Positions 53,633-62,024 are shown, counted from the stretch's first letter. The stretch is DNA of 64,000 nt from Pseudomonas sp. GL-B-19 (GCF_019956415.1 NZ_JAHBDK010000034.1:1-64000); one strand, 5' to 3'. Translations and numbers: made by a program. The notes: generated from the letters alone by a model not told the origin.

Positions 53633-53662
53633 GCCTCACCGGCGTCCGTCCGGTCCAGAGGC
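53633..53662 (+). promoter_or_regulatory. Hairpin covering the ribosome-binding site of the 87-residue ORF
   Basis: GCCTCACCGG (53633-53642) pairs with CCGGT (53650-53654) and, past a CCA bulge, with GAGGC (53658-53662): ten base pairs in all. The GAGG of the ribosome-binding site for ATG 53668 is inside the stem, so translation should need its opening. Confidence 0.5.
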
Positions 53663-53667
53663 ATGTT

Positions 53668-53931
53668 ATGAACTTCACCACCACTGTAATGCCCGGCGTA
53701 CGCGCCTTTGCTTCGACCATGCGGGTCAAGCCCAGCCGTGAGCCTACGCTCGCGAACCGCGCCATTGCGCCGCTTTCCAGCCCTTCTTCCCCTGCCAGGG
53801 CACTCCCGCGTGCCAACTGGCGCGTCTGCCCGATGACGGGTAGGCTTCAGCAACGCTGGAGCCTGGACGACAGCCCGGAACCACCGAGTCGACGCATCGC
53901 GCGCCGCTTCCGGCTGCGAAGCCGAGCCTGA
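53668..53931 (+). CDS. Hypothetical 87-residue basic protein upstream of mgtA
   Basis: ATG at 53668 with GAGG 6 bases upstream, buried in a hairpin. The product is rich in Arg, Pro, Ala and Ser, starts MNFTTTVMPGVRAF and contains NWRVCPMTGRLQQRWSLDD, ending in an Arg-rich tail (ARRFRLRSRA, partial). No signal peptide or membrane segment. I do not recognise a family, though a CPxTGRLxxxWS-like segment looks like a conserved motif. It lies 304 bp before mgtA. It may be a leader cistron or a separate small gene; coding status is uncertain because the opposite strand is also open here. Confidence 0.45.
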   Translation: MNFTTTVMPGVRAFASTMRVKPSREPTLANRAIAPLSSPSSPARALPRANWRVCPMTGRLQQRWSLDDSPEPPSRRIARRFRLRSRA

Positions 53932-53952
53932 CAGGCCGCACATTCAGTTGAT

Positions 53953-53982
53953 TTGAAGGCACTTTAAAGTCCTTCCTATAAC
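53953..53982 (+). promoter_or_regulatory. Candidate promoter of mgtA with a palindrome in its spacer
   Basis: TTGAAG at 53953-53958 and TATAAC at 53977-53982 are separated by 18 bp. The spacer holds ACTTTAAAGT (53961-53970), a perfect 10-bp palindrome that extends, with one bulged C, to GAAGG/CCTTC. This arrangement suits a repressor or MerR-like activator. Transcription would begin near 53989, giving mgtA a leader of about 245 bases. Confidence 0.5.
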
Positions 53983-54050
53983 GGTTCCCCGAGAATGGAA
54001 ACTGACAACTTCTTATTGCCTTTTAAAACACCAGTTAATTGGAGTTAGTT

Positions 54051-54182
54051 ATGGACGAAGCCAGTAGACGGTTCGCTGCCTATCACTTTTCCATTGATAG
54101 CCAGCGAACGTTAAAACAACAAAACATTACTTCTGACATCGATCGCTTGTTTGCGGCTCGACATACATTCGCTCGCCTGTAG
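54051..54182 (+). CDS. Small ORF (43 residues) in the mgtA leader
   Basis: ATG at 54051 preceded by TTGGAGTTAGTT, a good ribosome-binding site; TAG at 54180-54182; mgtA starts 53 bases later. The peptide begins MDEASRRFAAYHFSIDSQRT and ends AARHTFARL. It is basic and soluble, without the proline runs of the Salmonella MgtL leader peptide. Position between a candidate promoter and mgtA suggests a regulatory upstream ORF or a small co-expressed protein. No family recognised. Confidence 0.5.
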   Translation: MDEASRRFAAYHFSIDSQRTLKQQNITSDIDRLFAARHTFARL

Positions 54183-54235
54183 TTGGGTGAGCCGGCTGTG
54201 TGTCGTGCCGCAAGTCAGCGGCAGGAGCACACGCG

Positions 54236-56956
54236 ATGACCACAGTAAAATCCCCGAATACCCGCGCCAAAGGTGCCAGCAGCGACATCGCCAAACTGTC
54301 GATGCGCGCCGCACGAGAAGCCCAAAATGGCCTGGCCGTGACCCTCGCCAACCTCAATGCAACCGCTGACGGCCTGACCGAACTGGAAGCCGAAGGCCGG
54401 CTGGCGCGTGGGGGCTACAACGAAGTGGCCCACGACAAGCCGCCTCACGCCCTCGTCCAACTGCTCAAAGCCCTGCACAATCCCTTCATCTATGTCCTGC
54501 TGACTCTGGCCGGCATCAGTTTCTTCACCGATTACTGGCTGCCGATCAGTCAGGGCGAAGGCGACGAAGCCGACCTGACCAAGGTCATTATCATCATGAC
54601 CATGGTCACCTTGAGCAGCCTGCTGCGGTTCTGGCAGGAATACCGTTCCGCCAAGTCTGCCGAAACGTTGAAGGCCATGGTGCGCACCACCGCGACCGTG
54701 CTGCGGCGCGAGCAAAGCGGCAGCCGTGCGGTGCCGCGTGAAGTACCGATGCGCGAGCTGGTGGCCGGCGATATCGTGCAACTCAGCGCCGGTGACATGA
54801 TCCCGGCGGACATTCGCCTGATCGAATCCCGCGACCTGTTCATCAGTCAGGCGGTACTCACCGGTGAAGCCTTGCCGGTGGAGAAATACGACACGCTGGG
54901 TAACGTCGCACAGAAATCCGCGACCGGTAACGCAGCCGATCAGTCGAACCTGCTCGACCTGCCGAACATCTGCTTCATGGGCACCAACGTGGTCAGCGGC
55001 ACCGCCAATGCCGTGGTGGTCGCGACCGGCTCGCGCACCTACTTCGGCTCGCTGGCCAAAGCCATTGTCGGCTCGCGGGTACAAACGGCGTTCGACCGTG
55101 GGGTGAACAGTGTCAGCTGGCTGTTGATCCGTTTCATGCTGGTGATGGTGCCGATCGTGTTCCTGCTCAACGGCTTCTCAAAGGGCGACTGGAGCGACGC
55201 GTTTCTGTTTGCACTGGCTGTGGCGGTCGGGCTGACCCCGGAAATGCTGCCGATGATTGTCAGCGCCAACCTCGCTAAAGGCGCGATGGCCATGGCCAAG
55301 CGCAAAGTGGTGGTCAAGCGACTCAATGCGATCCAGAACTTCGGTTCGATGGACGTGCTGTGCACGGACAAGACCGGCACCCTGACCCAGGACAAGATCA
55401 TTCTGGAGCACCACGTCGACAGCCACGGCCGGCGCGACGACGCGATCCTCGAACTGGCGTGGCTCAACAGTCATCACCAAAGCGGCCTGAAAAACCTGAT
55501 GGACCAGGCGGTGGTTCAATTCGCCAACAGCAACCCAAAGTTTCGGGTGCCGTTTGCCTACAGCAAGGTTGATGAGTTGCCGTTCGACTTCGTCCGTCGG
55601 CGCCTGTCGATCATCGTCAAGGACAGCCGCGACGATCACCTGATGGTGTGCAAAGGCGCGGTCGAGGAAATGCTGTCCATCGCCAGTCACCTCCATGAAA
55701 ACGGCAGCGTCGTCGCCCTCGATGATCAGCGCCGCAAAGACCTGCTGGCCCTGGCCAACGAATACAACGAGGACGGCTTCCGCGTATTGCTGGTTGCCAC
55801 CCGCGAGATCCCGAAAGCGCAGAGCAAAAACCAGTACACCACCGAGGATGAGCGCGAGCTGGTGATTCGCGGCTTCCTGACCTTCCTCGATCCGCCCAAG
55901 GAAACCGCAGGCCCGGCCATTGCGGCGCTGCGGGACATGGGCGTGACGGTCAAGGTGCTGACCGGCGACAACGCTGTCGTCACCTGCAAGATCTGCCGCG
56001 ACGTCGGCCTGGAACCGGGCACCCCGCTGCTCGGCCAGGACATCGAAAACATGGACGACACCACCCTCAAGCTGCGTGTCGAAGAACGTACGGTGTTTGC
56101 CAAGCTGACGCCGCTGCAAAAGTCCCGGGTGCTGAAGGCGTTGCAAGCCAACGGTCACACCGTGGGTTTCCTCGGTGACGGCATCAACGATGCCCCTGCC
56201 CTGCGCGATGCCGACGTCGGTATTTCGGTGGACAGTGGCACTGACATTGCCAAGGAGTCGGCCGACATCATCCTGTTGGAAAAGAGCCTGATGGTGCTCG
56301 AAGAAGGCGTGCTCAAGGGCCGTGAAACCTTCGGCAATATCATGAAGTACCTGAACATGACCGCCAGTTCCAATTTCGGCAACGTGTTTTCGGTGCTGGT
56401 GGCCAGTGCGTTCATCCCGTTTTTGCCGATGCTGTCGATTCACCTGCTGCTGCAAAACCTCATGTACGACATCTCTCAGCTGGCGCTGCCCTGGGACAAG
56501 ATGGACAAGGAGTTCCTGAGCAAACCGCGCAAGTGGGACGCGAAGAACATCGGCCGTTTCATGCTGTGGATCGGGCCGACCTCGTCGGTGTTCGACATCA
56601 CCACGTTTGCGCTGATGTGGTACGTGTTCGCTGCCAATAGCGTGGAAATGCAGAGCCTGTTCCAGTCCGGCTGGTTCATCGAAGGGCTGCTGTCCCAGAC
56701 GCTGGTGGTGCACATGCTGCGCACACAGAAGATCCCGTTCTTCCAGAGCACGGCGGCGTTGCCGGTGACTCTGATGACCGGGTTGGTGATGGTGCTGGGC
56801 ATCTACATTCCGTTCTCGCCGCTGGGCACGCTGGTCGGTTTGCAGCCATTGCCGTGGGCGTACTTCCCTTGGTTGGTGGGCACCTTGCTCAGCTACTGCG
56901 TCTTCGCGCAGGTCATGAAAACGATCTACATCCGCCGCTTCAAGCAGTGGTTCTGA
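54236..56956 (+). CDS. mgtA: Magnesium-importing P-type ATPase MgtA
   Basis: 906 residues from ATG at 54236, with CAGGAG upstream. P-type ATPase of class IIIB: TGEALPVEK (209-217), the membrane motif VGLTPEMLPMIV (331-342), phosphorylation site D378 in CTDKTGTLT, and the hinge GDGINDAPAL. About ten membrane helices. It imports Mg2+ across the inner membrane when external magnesium is low. The N-terminal tail of about 60 residues is charged, as in other MgtA proteins. Downstream comes a REP pair, then a Na/Pi cotransporter-like gene. The upstream region is unusually elaborate (terminator, two small ORFs, palindromic promoter). Confidence 0.95.
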   Translation: MTTVKSPNTRAKGASSDIAKLSMRAAREAQNGLAVTLANLNATADGLTELEAEGRLARGGYNEVAHDKPPHALVQLLKALHNPFIYVLLTLAGISFFTDYWLPISQGEGDEADLTKVIIIMTMVTLSSLLRFWQEYRSAKSAETLKAMVRTTATVLRREQSGSRAVPREVPMRELVAGDIVQLSAGDMIPADIRLIESRDLFISQAVLTGEALPVEKYDTLGNVAQKSATGNAADQSNLLDLPNICFMGTNVVSGTANAVVVATGSRTYFGSLAKAIVGSRVQTAFDRGVNSVSWLLIRFMLVMVPIVFLLNGFSKGDWSDAFLFALAVAVGLTPEMLPMIVSANLAKGAMAMAKRKVVVKRLNAIQNFGSMDVLCTDKTGTLTQDKIILEHHVDSHGRRDDAILELAWLNSHHQSGLKNLMDQAVVQFANSNPKFRVPFAYSKVDELPFDFVRRRLSIIVKDSRDDHLMVCKGAVEEMLSIASHLHENGSVVALDDQRRKDLLALANEYNEDGFRVLLVATREIPKAQSKNQYTTEDERELVIRGFLTFLDPPKETAGPAIAALRDMGVTVKVLTGDNAVVTCKICRDVGLEPGTPLLGQDIENMDDTTLKLRVEERTVFAKLTPLQKSRVLKALQANGHTVGFLGDGINDAPALRDADVGISVDSGTDIAKESADIILLEKSLMVLEEGVLKGRETFGNIMKYLNMTASSNFGNVFSVLVASAFIPFLPMLSIHLLLQNLMYDISQLALPWDKMDKEFLSKPRKWDAKNIGRFMLWIGPTSSVFDITTFALMWYVFAANSVEMQSLFQSGWFIEGLLSQTLVVHMLRTQKIPFFQSTAALPVTLMTGLVMVLGIYIPFSPLGTLVGLQPLPWAYFPWLVGTLLSYCVFAQVMKTIYIRRFKQWF

Positions 56957-56973
56957 TGGCTTGAACACCCCCT

Positions 56974-57065
56974 TGTAGGAGCCGAGCTTGCTCGCGATAG
57001 CGGTGTGTCAGTCGACACCAATATCGGCTGGTCTGCCGCTATCGCGAGCAAGCTCAGCTCCTACA
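56974..57065. repeat. REP pair (GAGCTTGCTCGC variant) after mgtA
   Basis: TGTAGGAGCCGAGCTTGCTC from 56974 faces GAGCAAGCTCAGCTCCTACA ending at 57065. The arms share the same variant core. It lies 18 bp after the mgtA stop and about 50 bp before the next gene. Confidence 0.85.
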
Positions 57066-57117
57066 GGTTTTTGGGCGCGGCCTTCGATCAATGCGACACG
57101 GAATAAGGAGAGTTCTC

Positions 57118-58773
57118 ATGTCGGGAACGACTCTACTGATCAACCTCGCAGGCGCCATCGCATTGCTGCTGTGGGGCACTCACATGATTTCTTCGGCGTT
57201 ACTGCGCGGCTTTGGTTCGCCATTGCGCCAGTGGCTGGGCCACAACCTGAACAATCGCTGGATGGCATTGCTGTCGGGGATCGGCATCACCGGCCTCCTG
57301 CAAAGCAGCACCGCCGTCAGCCTGATGGCGACCTCGTTCACCGCCGCCGGCACCCTCGCGCTGGCCCCGGCGCTGGCCATGATGCTGGGCGCCAATATCG
57401 GTTCGACCCTGGTGGTGCAACTGCTGAGCCTCGACATGTCGATGCTCATGCCACTGATGTTGCTGACGGGGTTGATCGTCTTTCGCCTGCGCGATGACTC
57501 ACGCTTTGAAAGTGTCGGCTGTGCGCTGATCGGCCTGGGGCTGATGCTGCTGGCCCTGCACATGCTCGGTTCCACCCTGGCGCACGTCGAAACCACGCCG
57601 GTGTTTCAGCTGATCATGCAAAGCCTGGACGGCGACCTGCTGATTGCACTGTTGGTGGCGCTGCTGCTCACCTGGCTCTGCCATTCCAGCGTGGCCGTGG
57701 TGTTGCTGATCGTCTCGCTGGCCGCGACCGGCATGCTCTCGGCGACCACCCTGGTTGCGTTGGTCTTGGGTGTAAACATTGGCGGTACCTTGCCGTCAGT
57801 GATCAACGCTGGATCCAGCGTCGGTCGACGTTTGCCGCTGGGTAATCTGCTGGTGCGGGTGGTCGGTGCGCTGGCGGTGTTGCCGTTTGCCGGACTGTTG
57901 GCCGAGACGAGCCTGAATCCGTCGACACTGGTCGTGGTCCTGCACAGCGGTTTCAACTTGTTGTTGGCGCTGGTGTTCATCGGCTTGACTGACGTACTCG
58001 CCAACGCCCTCACCCGGCTGCTGCCGGATCCGGTGCGGGAAGTCGATCCCGGAATGCCGCACTACCTGGACGAGGCAGGACTGGAGGTGGCCAACATCGG
58101 TTTGTCCAACGCCGCCCGGGAAGCCCTGCGCATGGCCGATATGTTCTCGGCGATGCTCGGGCGCCTGTTGCAGGTGTTCCACACCTCGGCGCCGACCTGC
58201 GTCGACGACGTCAGACGCATCGATCAATCCCTGGACCTGCTCAGCGCAGCGATTCGTGCCTATCTGGCCGACATCGGCAAGGAAGGCATCAGCGACGACG
58301 ATGCCGATCGCGCCCAGGAAATCCTTTTGTTCGTGATCAACCTCGAACACGCGGCGGACATTCTCTCCAGCAGCCTCGCGCAATTGGCGATGCGCCGGGT
58401 GCGCCGTGGCGAACAGTTCTCGGCGTTCGAGCTGGGCAACATCGCCCCGCTGCACGACGCCTTGCTGGAAAGCCTGAGCCTGGCGATCAGCGTGTTCCTG
58501 CGCGAAGACATTGCCACCGCCCATCAACTGATCAGTCGCAAGGAAACCGTCAGAGAACTCGAAGCGCACGCCAGCCGTGAGCATTTTCGCAAGTTGCAGG
58601 AAGACAAAAACACCTGGGCCGAATCCGGTGACATCTTCCAGCGCGTGCTGCGCGATTACCGCCGCGTGCACCACCACATCGCCGCCCTCGCCTATCCGCT
58701 GCTCGAACGCGCGGGTGAGCGGGTGATCGAGAACAACGATCCGGCGAAGGAAACCCCGACATGCGCCTGCTGA
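57118..58773 (+). CDS. Na/Pi cotransporter family protein with PhoU-like domain
   Basis: 551 residues from ATG at 57118, which follows AAGGAGAGTTCTC; an upstream in-frame ATG lacks this. The membrane part (about 1-320) shows the two PNaS repeats with their QSS-type motifs, GLLQSSTAVSLMATSF and LCHSSVAVVLLIV; the second has HSS in place of QSS. A helical PhoU-like region occupies about 340-535. Members move phosphate with sodium or control phosphate balance. The C-terminus (...ETPTCAC) overlaps the start of the DUF2493 gene by 13 bp. Confidence 0.9.
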   Translation: MSGTTLLINLAGAIALLLWGTHMISSALLRGFGSPLRQWLGHNLNNRWMALLSGIGITGLLQSSTAVSLMATSFTAAGTLALAPALAMMLGANIGSTLVVQLLSLDMSMLMPLMLLTGLIVFRLRDDSRFESVGCALIGLGLMLLALHMLGSTLAHVETTPVFQLIMQSLDGDLLIALLVALLLTWLCHSSVAVVLLIVSLAATGMLSATTLVALVLGVNIGGTLPSVINAGSSVGRRLPLGNLLVRVVGALAVLPFAGLLAETSLNPSTLVVVLHSGFNLLLALVFIGLTDVLANALTRLLPDPVREVDPGMPHYLDEAGLEVANIGLSNAAREALRMADMFSAMLGRLLQVFHTSAPTCVDDVRRIDQSLDLLSAAIRAYLADIGKEGISDDDADRAQEILLFVINLEHAADILSSSLAQLAMRRVRRGEQFSAFELGNIAPLHDALLESLSLAISVFLREDIATAHQLISRKETVRELEAHASREHFRKLQEDKNTWAESGDIFQRVLRDYRRVHHHIAALAYPLLERAGERVIENNDPAKETPTCAC

Positions 58774-59129
58774 TCTGTGCGGGTCGCCATTACGCCGACA
58801 GTGGCCAGTGCCGACGGGTGCTCGACGCCTTCCAACGCGCGCACCCGGTGCGTGTGCTGATCCATGGCGGCAACCAGCACCTGGGCGGTGTCATCGAAGA
58901 ATGGGCGCGGGAACAGGGCATCGACATCGTGCGTTACCCGCCCAACTGGCAACGCCACGGAAAGTCGGCAGAGCGCTTGCGCAACCAGTTCATGTTGCGC
59001 GACAGCCGACCGGACGTGGTGATTGCCCTGCCCGGCGGCGAAGACACCGAAGCACTGCTCGCCCAAGCCCGGGCGGCCGGTCTGCAAACCCTATCGCTAG
59101 CCACCCCAAACACAACGCAGCCCTTGTAG
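58761..59129 (+). CDS. DUF2493 (SLOG-superfamily) protein
   Basis: 122 residues. A Rossmann-like SLOG domain related to YspA and the LOG/DprA superfamily: MRLLICAGRHYADSG, VRVLIHGGNQHLGGVIEEWA and VVIALPGGEDTEAL carry the nucleotide-binding glycines. The superfamily binds nucleotides or nucleotide-derived signals; function here is unknown. It overlaps the Na/Pi gene by 13 bp, so it is coupled to it. Its last codons and the stop TAG (59127-59129) lie in family C copy 7; the C-terminus ...TTQPL equals the ...LTQPL end of the kinase at 46102. Confidence 0.85.
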   Translation: MRLLICAGRHYADSGQCRRVLDAFQRAHPVRVLIHGGNQHLGGVIEEWAREQGIDIVRYPPNWQRHGKSAERLRNQFMLRDSRPDVVIALPGGEDTEALLAQARAAGLQTLSLATPNTTQPL

Positions 59130-59271
59130 CAGCTGTCGAGCCCGTGAGGCTGCGTCCGGCTGCGAAGCAGTCGCGAATCCGATTCGCGCGGTCTGCCTGA
59201 CGCACCGTGAGTTCTGACTGGACGACTGCTGCGCAGCCGGGCGCAGCCTCGCCGGCTCGACAGCTGCTACA
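59125..59271. repeat. Long palindromic element, family C copy 7
   Basis: Left arm TGTAGCAGCTGTCGAGCCCG from 59126, right arm ending GGCTCGACAGCTGCTACA at 59271. Arms of about 50 bases with some mismatches; loop with GCGCGGTCTGCCTGACGCAC, very like copy 5. The first TAG is the stop of the DUF2493 gene. Confidence 0.87.
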
Positions 59272-59324
59272 GGGGTTTGCAGTTAGAGGGGGCCGCTTTC
59301 CAATGAAACTTCGAGGTAAACCTC

Positions 59325-59649
59325 ATGCAGAAACCGACTCGTGAATTGATGTCTTTTGTACGCAGTCTGCCGCCCGTGCAAGGCCGAAAGGTGCGGCGCA
59401 ATGTGTTGTTCGTCAGTATCACCCTGAGCCTGATCGCACTCCTGACGGTGATGTCCAACGCCAAAGCGGCCGGCGGTGCGTACGTGGTGGATGATGCCGC
59501 GATCAGGCCAACGGGGTGTTGATCAGGCGTGGCAGGCCGGACCACGGTTTCACCTTGGCGAGCGTATCGACGTTGATGTGGTGGCGGAACGTAACCTGAC
59601 AGGGGAACGTGATCAGTGGCTGTTAACCGGAGCAACACTGCGGTTTTGA
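59325..59649 (+). pseudogene. Outer-membrane protein remnant: signal peptide joined out of frame to a C-terminal beta-strand end
   Basis: From ATG 59325 a 65-codon frame has a signal peptide (VLFVSITLSLIALLTVMSNAKA-, in part) and then GGAYVVDDAAI before a quick stop at 59520. In the next frame, from about 59505 to TGA 59649, the DNA reads GVDQAWQAGPRFHLGERIDV, then DVVAERNLTGE and a final LLTGATLRF, the alternating pattern and terminal Phe of an outer-membrane barrel. The middle of the gene seems lost by a deletion that also shifted the frame. Parent family not identified. Confidence 0.6.
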
Positions 59650-59744
59650 ACGATATTGCGGCGATAAGGAACTCCTGGCGATCGCCGCGCATCCTAACCT
59701 TAGAGGTACTTCCTATTTGCTTCACGCTTTCAGAGGACACCGTC

Positions 59745-60062
59745 ATGCGCCGTCTGATTATTATTTCCTCACTGATGCTGTGTTTACCCTTCGGTTCGGC
59801 TATGGCCGATGTGGATGCGGGAGATGTTGCCACTTCAGCCGGGGTCTCAGCCTCGCTGTACTCGACATTCAAAGATAAGAAGCTGCTGATTCCCGCTCAG
59901 GATGACGCCTCGAGCTTCGTTGCCAGTGGCGGTGCGATTCGCGGGGTTTATCTGGAGTCGGTGTTGAAGAAAATTCGTCAGGACAATCCCGGCCTCAATG
60001 CCAGCGATGAAGACCTGGCCCGGGCCATCCTGGTGCAGGAAGGCGATTCCGCCGGTAAATGA
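59745..60062 (+). CDS. DUF2388 family exported protein
   Basis: 105 residues from ATG at 59745, preceded by AGAGGACACCGTC. Signal peptide MRRLIIISSLMLCLPFGSAM-A (residues 1-20). The mature part has the family's FKDKKLLIPAQDDASSFVAS, GGAIRGVYLESVLKKIRQ and DEDLARAILVQEGD blocks. DUF2388 proteins are small periplasmic Pseudomonas proteins of unknown function, often several per genome. It seems monocistronic. Confidence 0.88.
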   Translation: MRRLIIISSLMLCLPFGSAMADVDAGDVATSAGVSASLYSTFKDKKLLIPAQDDASSFVASGGAIRGVYLESVLKKIRQDNPGLNASDEDLARAILVQEGDSAGK

Positions 60063-60113
60063 AAGCCTTAAAACAGCGGTAGGGCTTGTGACACATCAAT
60101 AGCGTTTCCAGCC

Positions 60114-61043
60114 CTACTTCGCTCGCCTACCGGATAGGCGTGCCCAGCCAGCGACTAATTGCGCACTGACACTCACCCCACCACAGACCACGATCACCAC
60201 GTCGTGCGCATCGGCTATGGCTCGATGGTCCAGGTACGCTACCGCCAATGAAACACCGCACGCTGGTTCCACCAACTGACGCATGTCACTGGCGAAACGA
60301 ACCACGCCCATGATTGCATCCTCATCGCTAAGCACAACGCACTGGTGCGCAAAGTCCTGGATGTGCTGCACCGGCCAGGCCGCGACTTGCGCCGCACCCA
60401 GCGAGGTCGCCACGGTGTCGATGCGTGGCAACCTGACGGGATGCCCTGCTTCCACGGCGGCCGCAAAAGACGCGGCGCCCTCGGTTTCGCAGGCGATGAT
60501 CCGGCAGTCTGTGCGGCCATGGCGAATCAACCCCGTGAGGATGCCCGCCAGCAATCCGCCGCCCCCTACCGATGTCACCATCACATCCACTTGAGGACAC
60601 ACTTCCAGGACTTCATCCACCAGCGTGCTGTGCCCTTCCCACAACACCGGGTGATCGAAGGCCGGCACGTATTCGGTGTCCGCGTCCTGCGAGAGCTCTC
60701 TTGCCCTTTGATTGGCTTCGTCCCAGACCTTGCCATGGACAATGACTTCAGCGCCGGTTTTTCTGATCCTGGCGCGGGTCGTCTCAGGGGTCGTGTGCGG
60801 CACCACAATGCAGGCACTCAGCCCCAGGCTGGCGGCGGCAATGGCGGTGGCAAAACCGGCATTGCCGCCCGAAGGACAAACAACTCGGCGTTTGCCCTGC
60901 GCCTTGGCCTGACTGCACAGAAGCCCCATGCCACGCAGCTTGAACGAACCACTGGGTTGCAGGTTTTCCATCTTGAGCCAGATCCGTCGGGTCGGGGTCG
61001 ACAGCCCCCAATGCAGGATCAACGGCGTTCTGATGTGCAGCAT
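60114..61043 (-). CDS. PLP-dependent serine/threonine dehydratase-like enzyme
   Basis: 309 residues, fold type II. PLP lysine K35 in PSGSFKLRGMG, the phosphate-binding loop VGGGGLLAG near residue 159, and VVCPSGGNAGFATAIAAASLG for the Asn loop. It resembles eukaryote-type L-serine dehydratase (Sds) more than biosynthetic threonine deaminase: no ACT domain, short length. It would deaminate L-serine or L-threonine to pyruvate or 2-oxobutanoate. Stop and start regions stand apart from both neighbours; no operon is evident. Confidence 0.86.
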   Translation of the reverse strand: MLHIRTPLILHWGLSTPTRRIWLKMENLQPSGSFKLRGMGLLCSQAKAQGKRRVVCPSGGNAGFATAIAAASLGLSACIVVPHTTPETTRARIRKTGAEVIVHGKVWDEANQRARELSQDADTEYVPAFDHPVLWEGHSTLVDEVLEVCPQVDVMVTSVGGGGLLAGILTGLIRHGRTDCRIIACETEGAASFAAAVEAGHPVRLPRIDTVATSLGAAQVAAWPVQHIQDFAHQCVVLSDEDAIMGVVRFASDMRQLVEPACGVSLAVAYLDHRAIADAHDVVIVVCGGVSVSAQLVAGWARLSGRRAK

Positions 61044-61108
61044 CGCGGGTGTCCCAAAGGTGAACCCTTCTTATCCAAGCTTAGTTCACCCTGCCCCCCG
61101 CCCCTGTT

Positions 61109-61900
61109 TTAGCGATAGCGCGGTGCAGCGCTGGAGTTGCCGAACAACCCGGAAAGGGTCTGACGCTGGGCTTCGTAACGGTCCCACTGTTCGCCGTCGT
61201 GCAGGCTCGGAATGGTCACCACTTCGCCCTTCGCCAGGCCTGCCAGCGCGGCGTCGACCATGTCTTGCGCCGACATCACGATCTCTTGCGGCAGGTTTTC
61301 CACCGGGTTGCCGGCCTCACTCCAGAAATCGGTCGCCGTCGCACCGGGCAGTACCGCCTGGACACGAATGCCTTTATCCGCCAGTTCGCGGTGCATCGAC
61401 TGGCTAAGGCCCAGCACAAAGGCCTTGGTCCCGCCGTACACGCCATTGAGGATTTCCGGCGCGAAAGCAACAATCGACGAGATGTTGATGACGGTTCCCG
61501 TGCCACGCGCGACAAAGCCTGGCACCACCGCATACGCCAGACGCATCAGCGCGGTGACGTTGAGGGTGATCATCTCTTCCATCTCATCGACCGGGCTGCC
61601 CAGCAGCGGCATGACCGCGCCCACACCGGCGTTGTTGACCAGCAAGGTGATGCTGGCGTCGTTACGCAAAATTTCCTCGACCCGCAGCACATCGGCTTTG
61701 ACCTTCAAATCGGCCGCGACCACTTCCACCGCTCGGCCGGTTTCGTTACTCAGGTGGTTAGCCAGCGCATTCAGTTTGGCCTGGCTGCGGGCGACCAGAA
61801 TCAGGTCGTAACCCTGGCGGGCTAGACGGTCGGCATACACCGCGCCGATACCCGAAGAAGCGCCAGTAATCAGTGCTGTGCCTTTGGATGAGAGAGCCAT
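61109..61900 (-). CDS. SDR-family oxidoreductase, divergent from a GlxA-type regulator
   Basis: 263 residues. GASSGIG at 13-19, NNAG at 89-92, catalytic S141/S142, Y155 and K159 (YGGTK). The C-terminal third has DMVDAALAGLAKGEVVTIPS, typical of a Pseudomonas SDR group of unknown substrate related to DltE. The divergent AraC/GlxA gene 124 bp away probably controls it. Confidence 0.88.
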   Translation of the reverse strand: MALSSKGTALITGASSGIGAVYADRLARQGYDLILVARSQAKLNALANHLSNETGRAVEVVAADLKVKADVLRVEEILRNDASITLLVNNAGVGAVMPLLGSPVDEMEEMITLNVTALMRLAYAVVPGFVARGTGTVINISSIVAFAPEILNGVYGGTKAFVLGLSQSMHRELADKGIRVQAVLPGATATDFWSEAGNPVENLPQEIVMSAQDMVDAALAGLAKGEVVTIPSLHDGEQWDRYEAQRQTLSGLFGNSSAAPRYR

Positions 61901-62024
61901 GTTGAGTTTCCTTCACAGTGAGGCGAACAGTTCGCCGGGTGTGAACCGTTATAAAGCCTCTTACACTTGTCTCAAATGACGTTTAAAGTACGTTTTCAGG
62001 ACATGTCCTTTTGAGGGTCTAGCG

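Noticed and set aside
55178..56968. A 596-codon open frame antisense to mgtA
   Set aside because: MgtA motifs on the plus strand are complete; the antisense product is Gln/His/Arg-rich without any recognisable fold.
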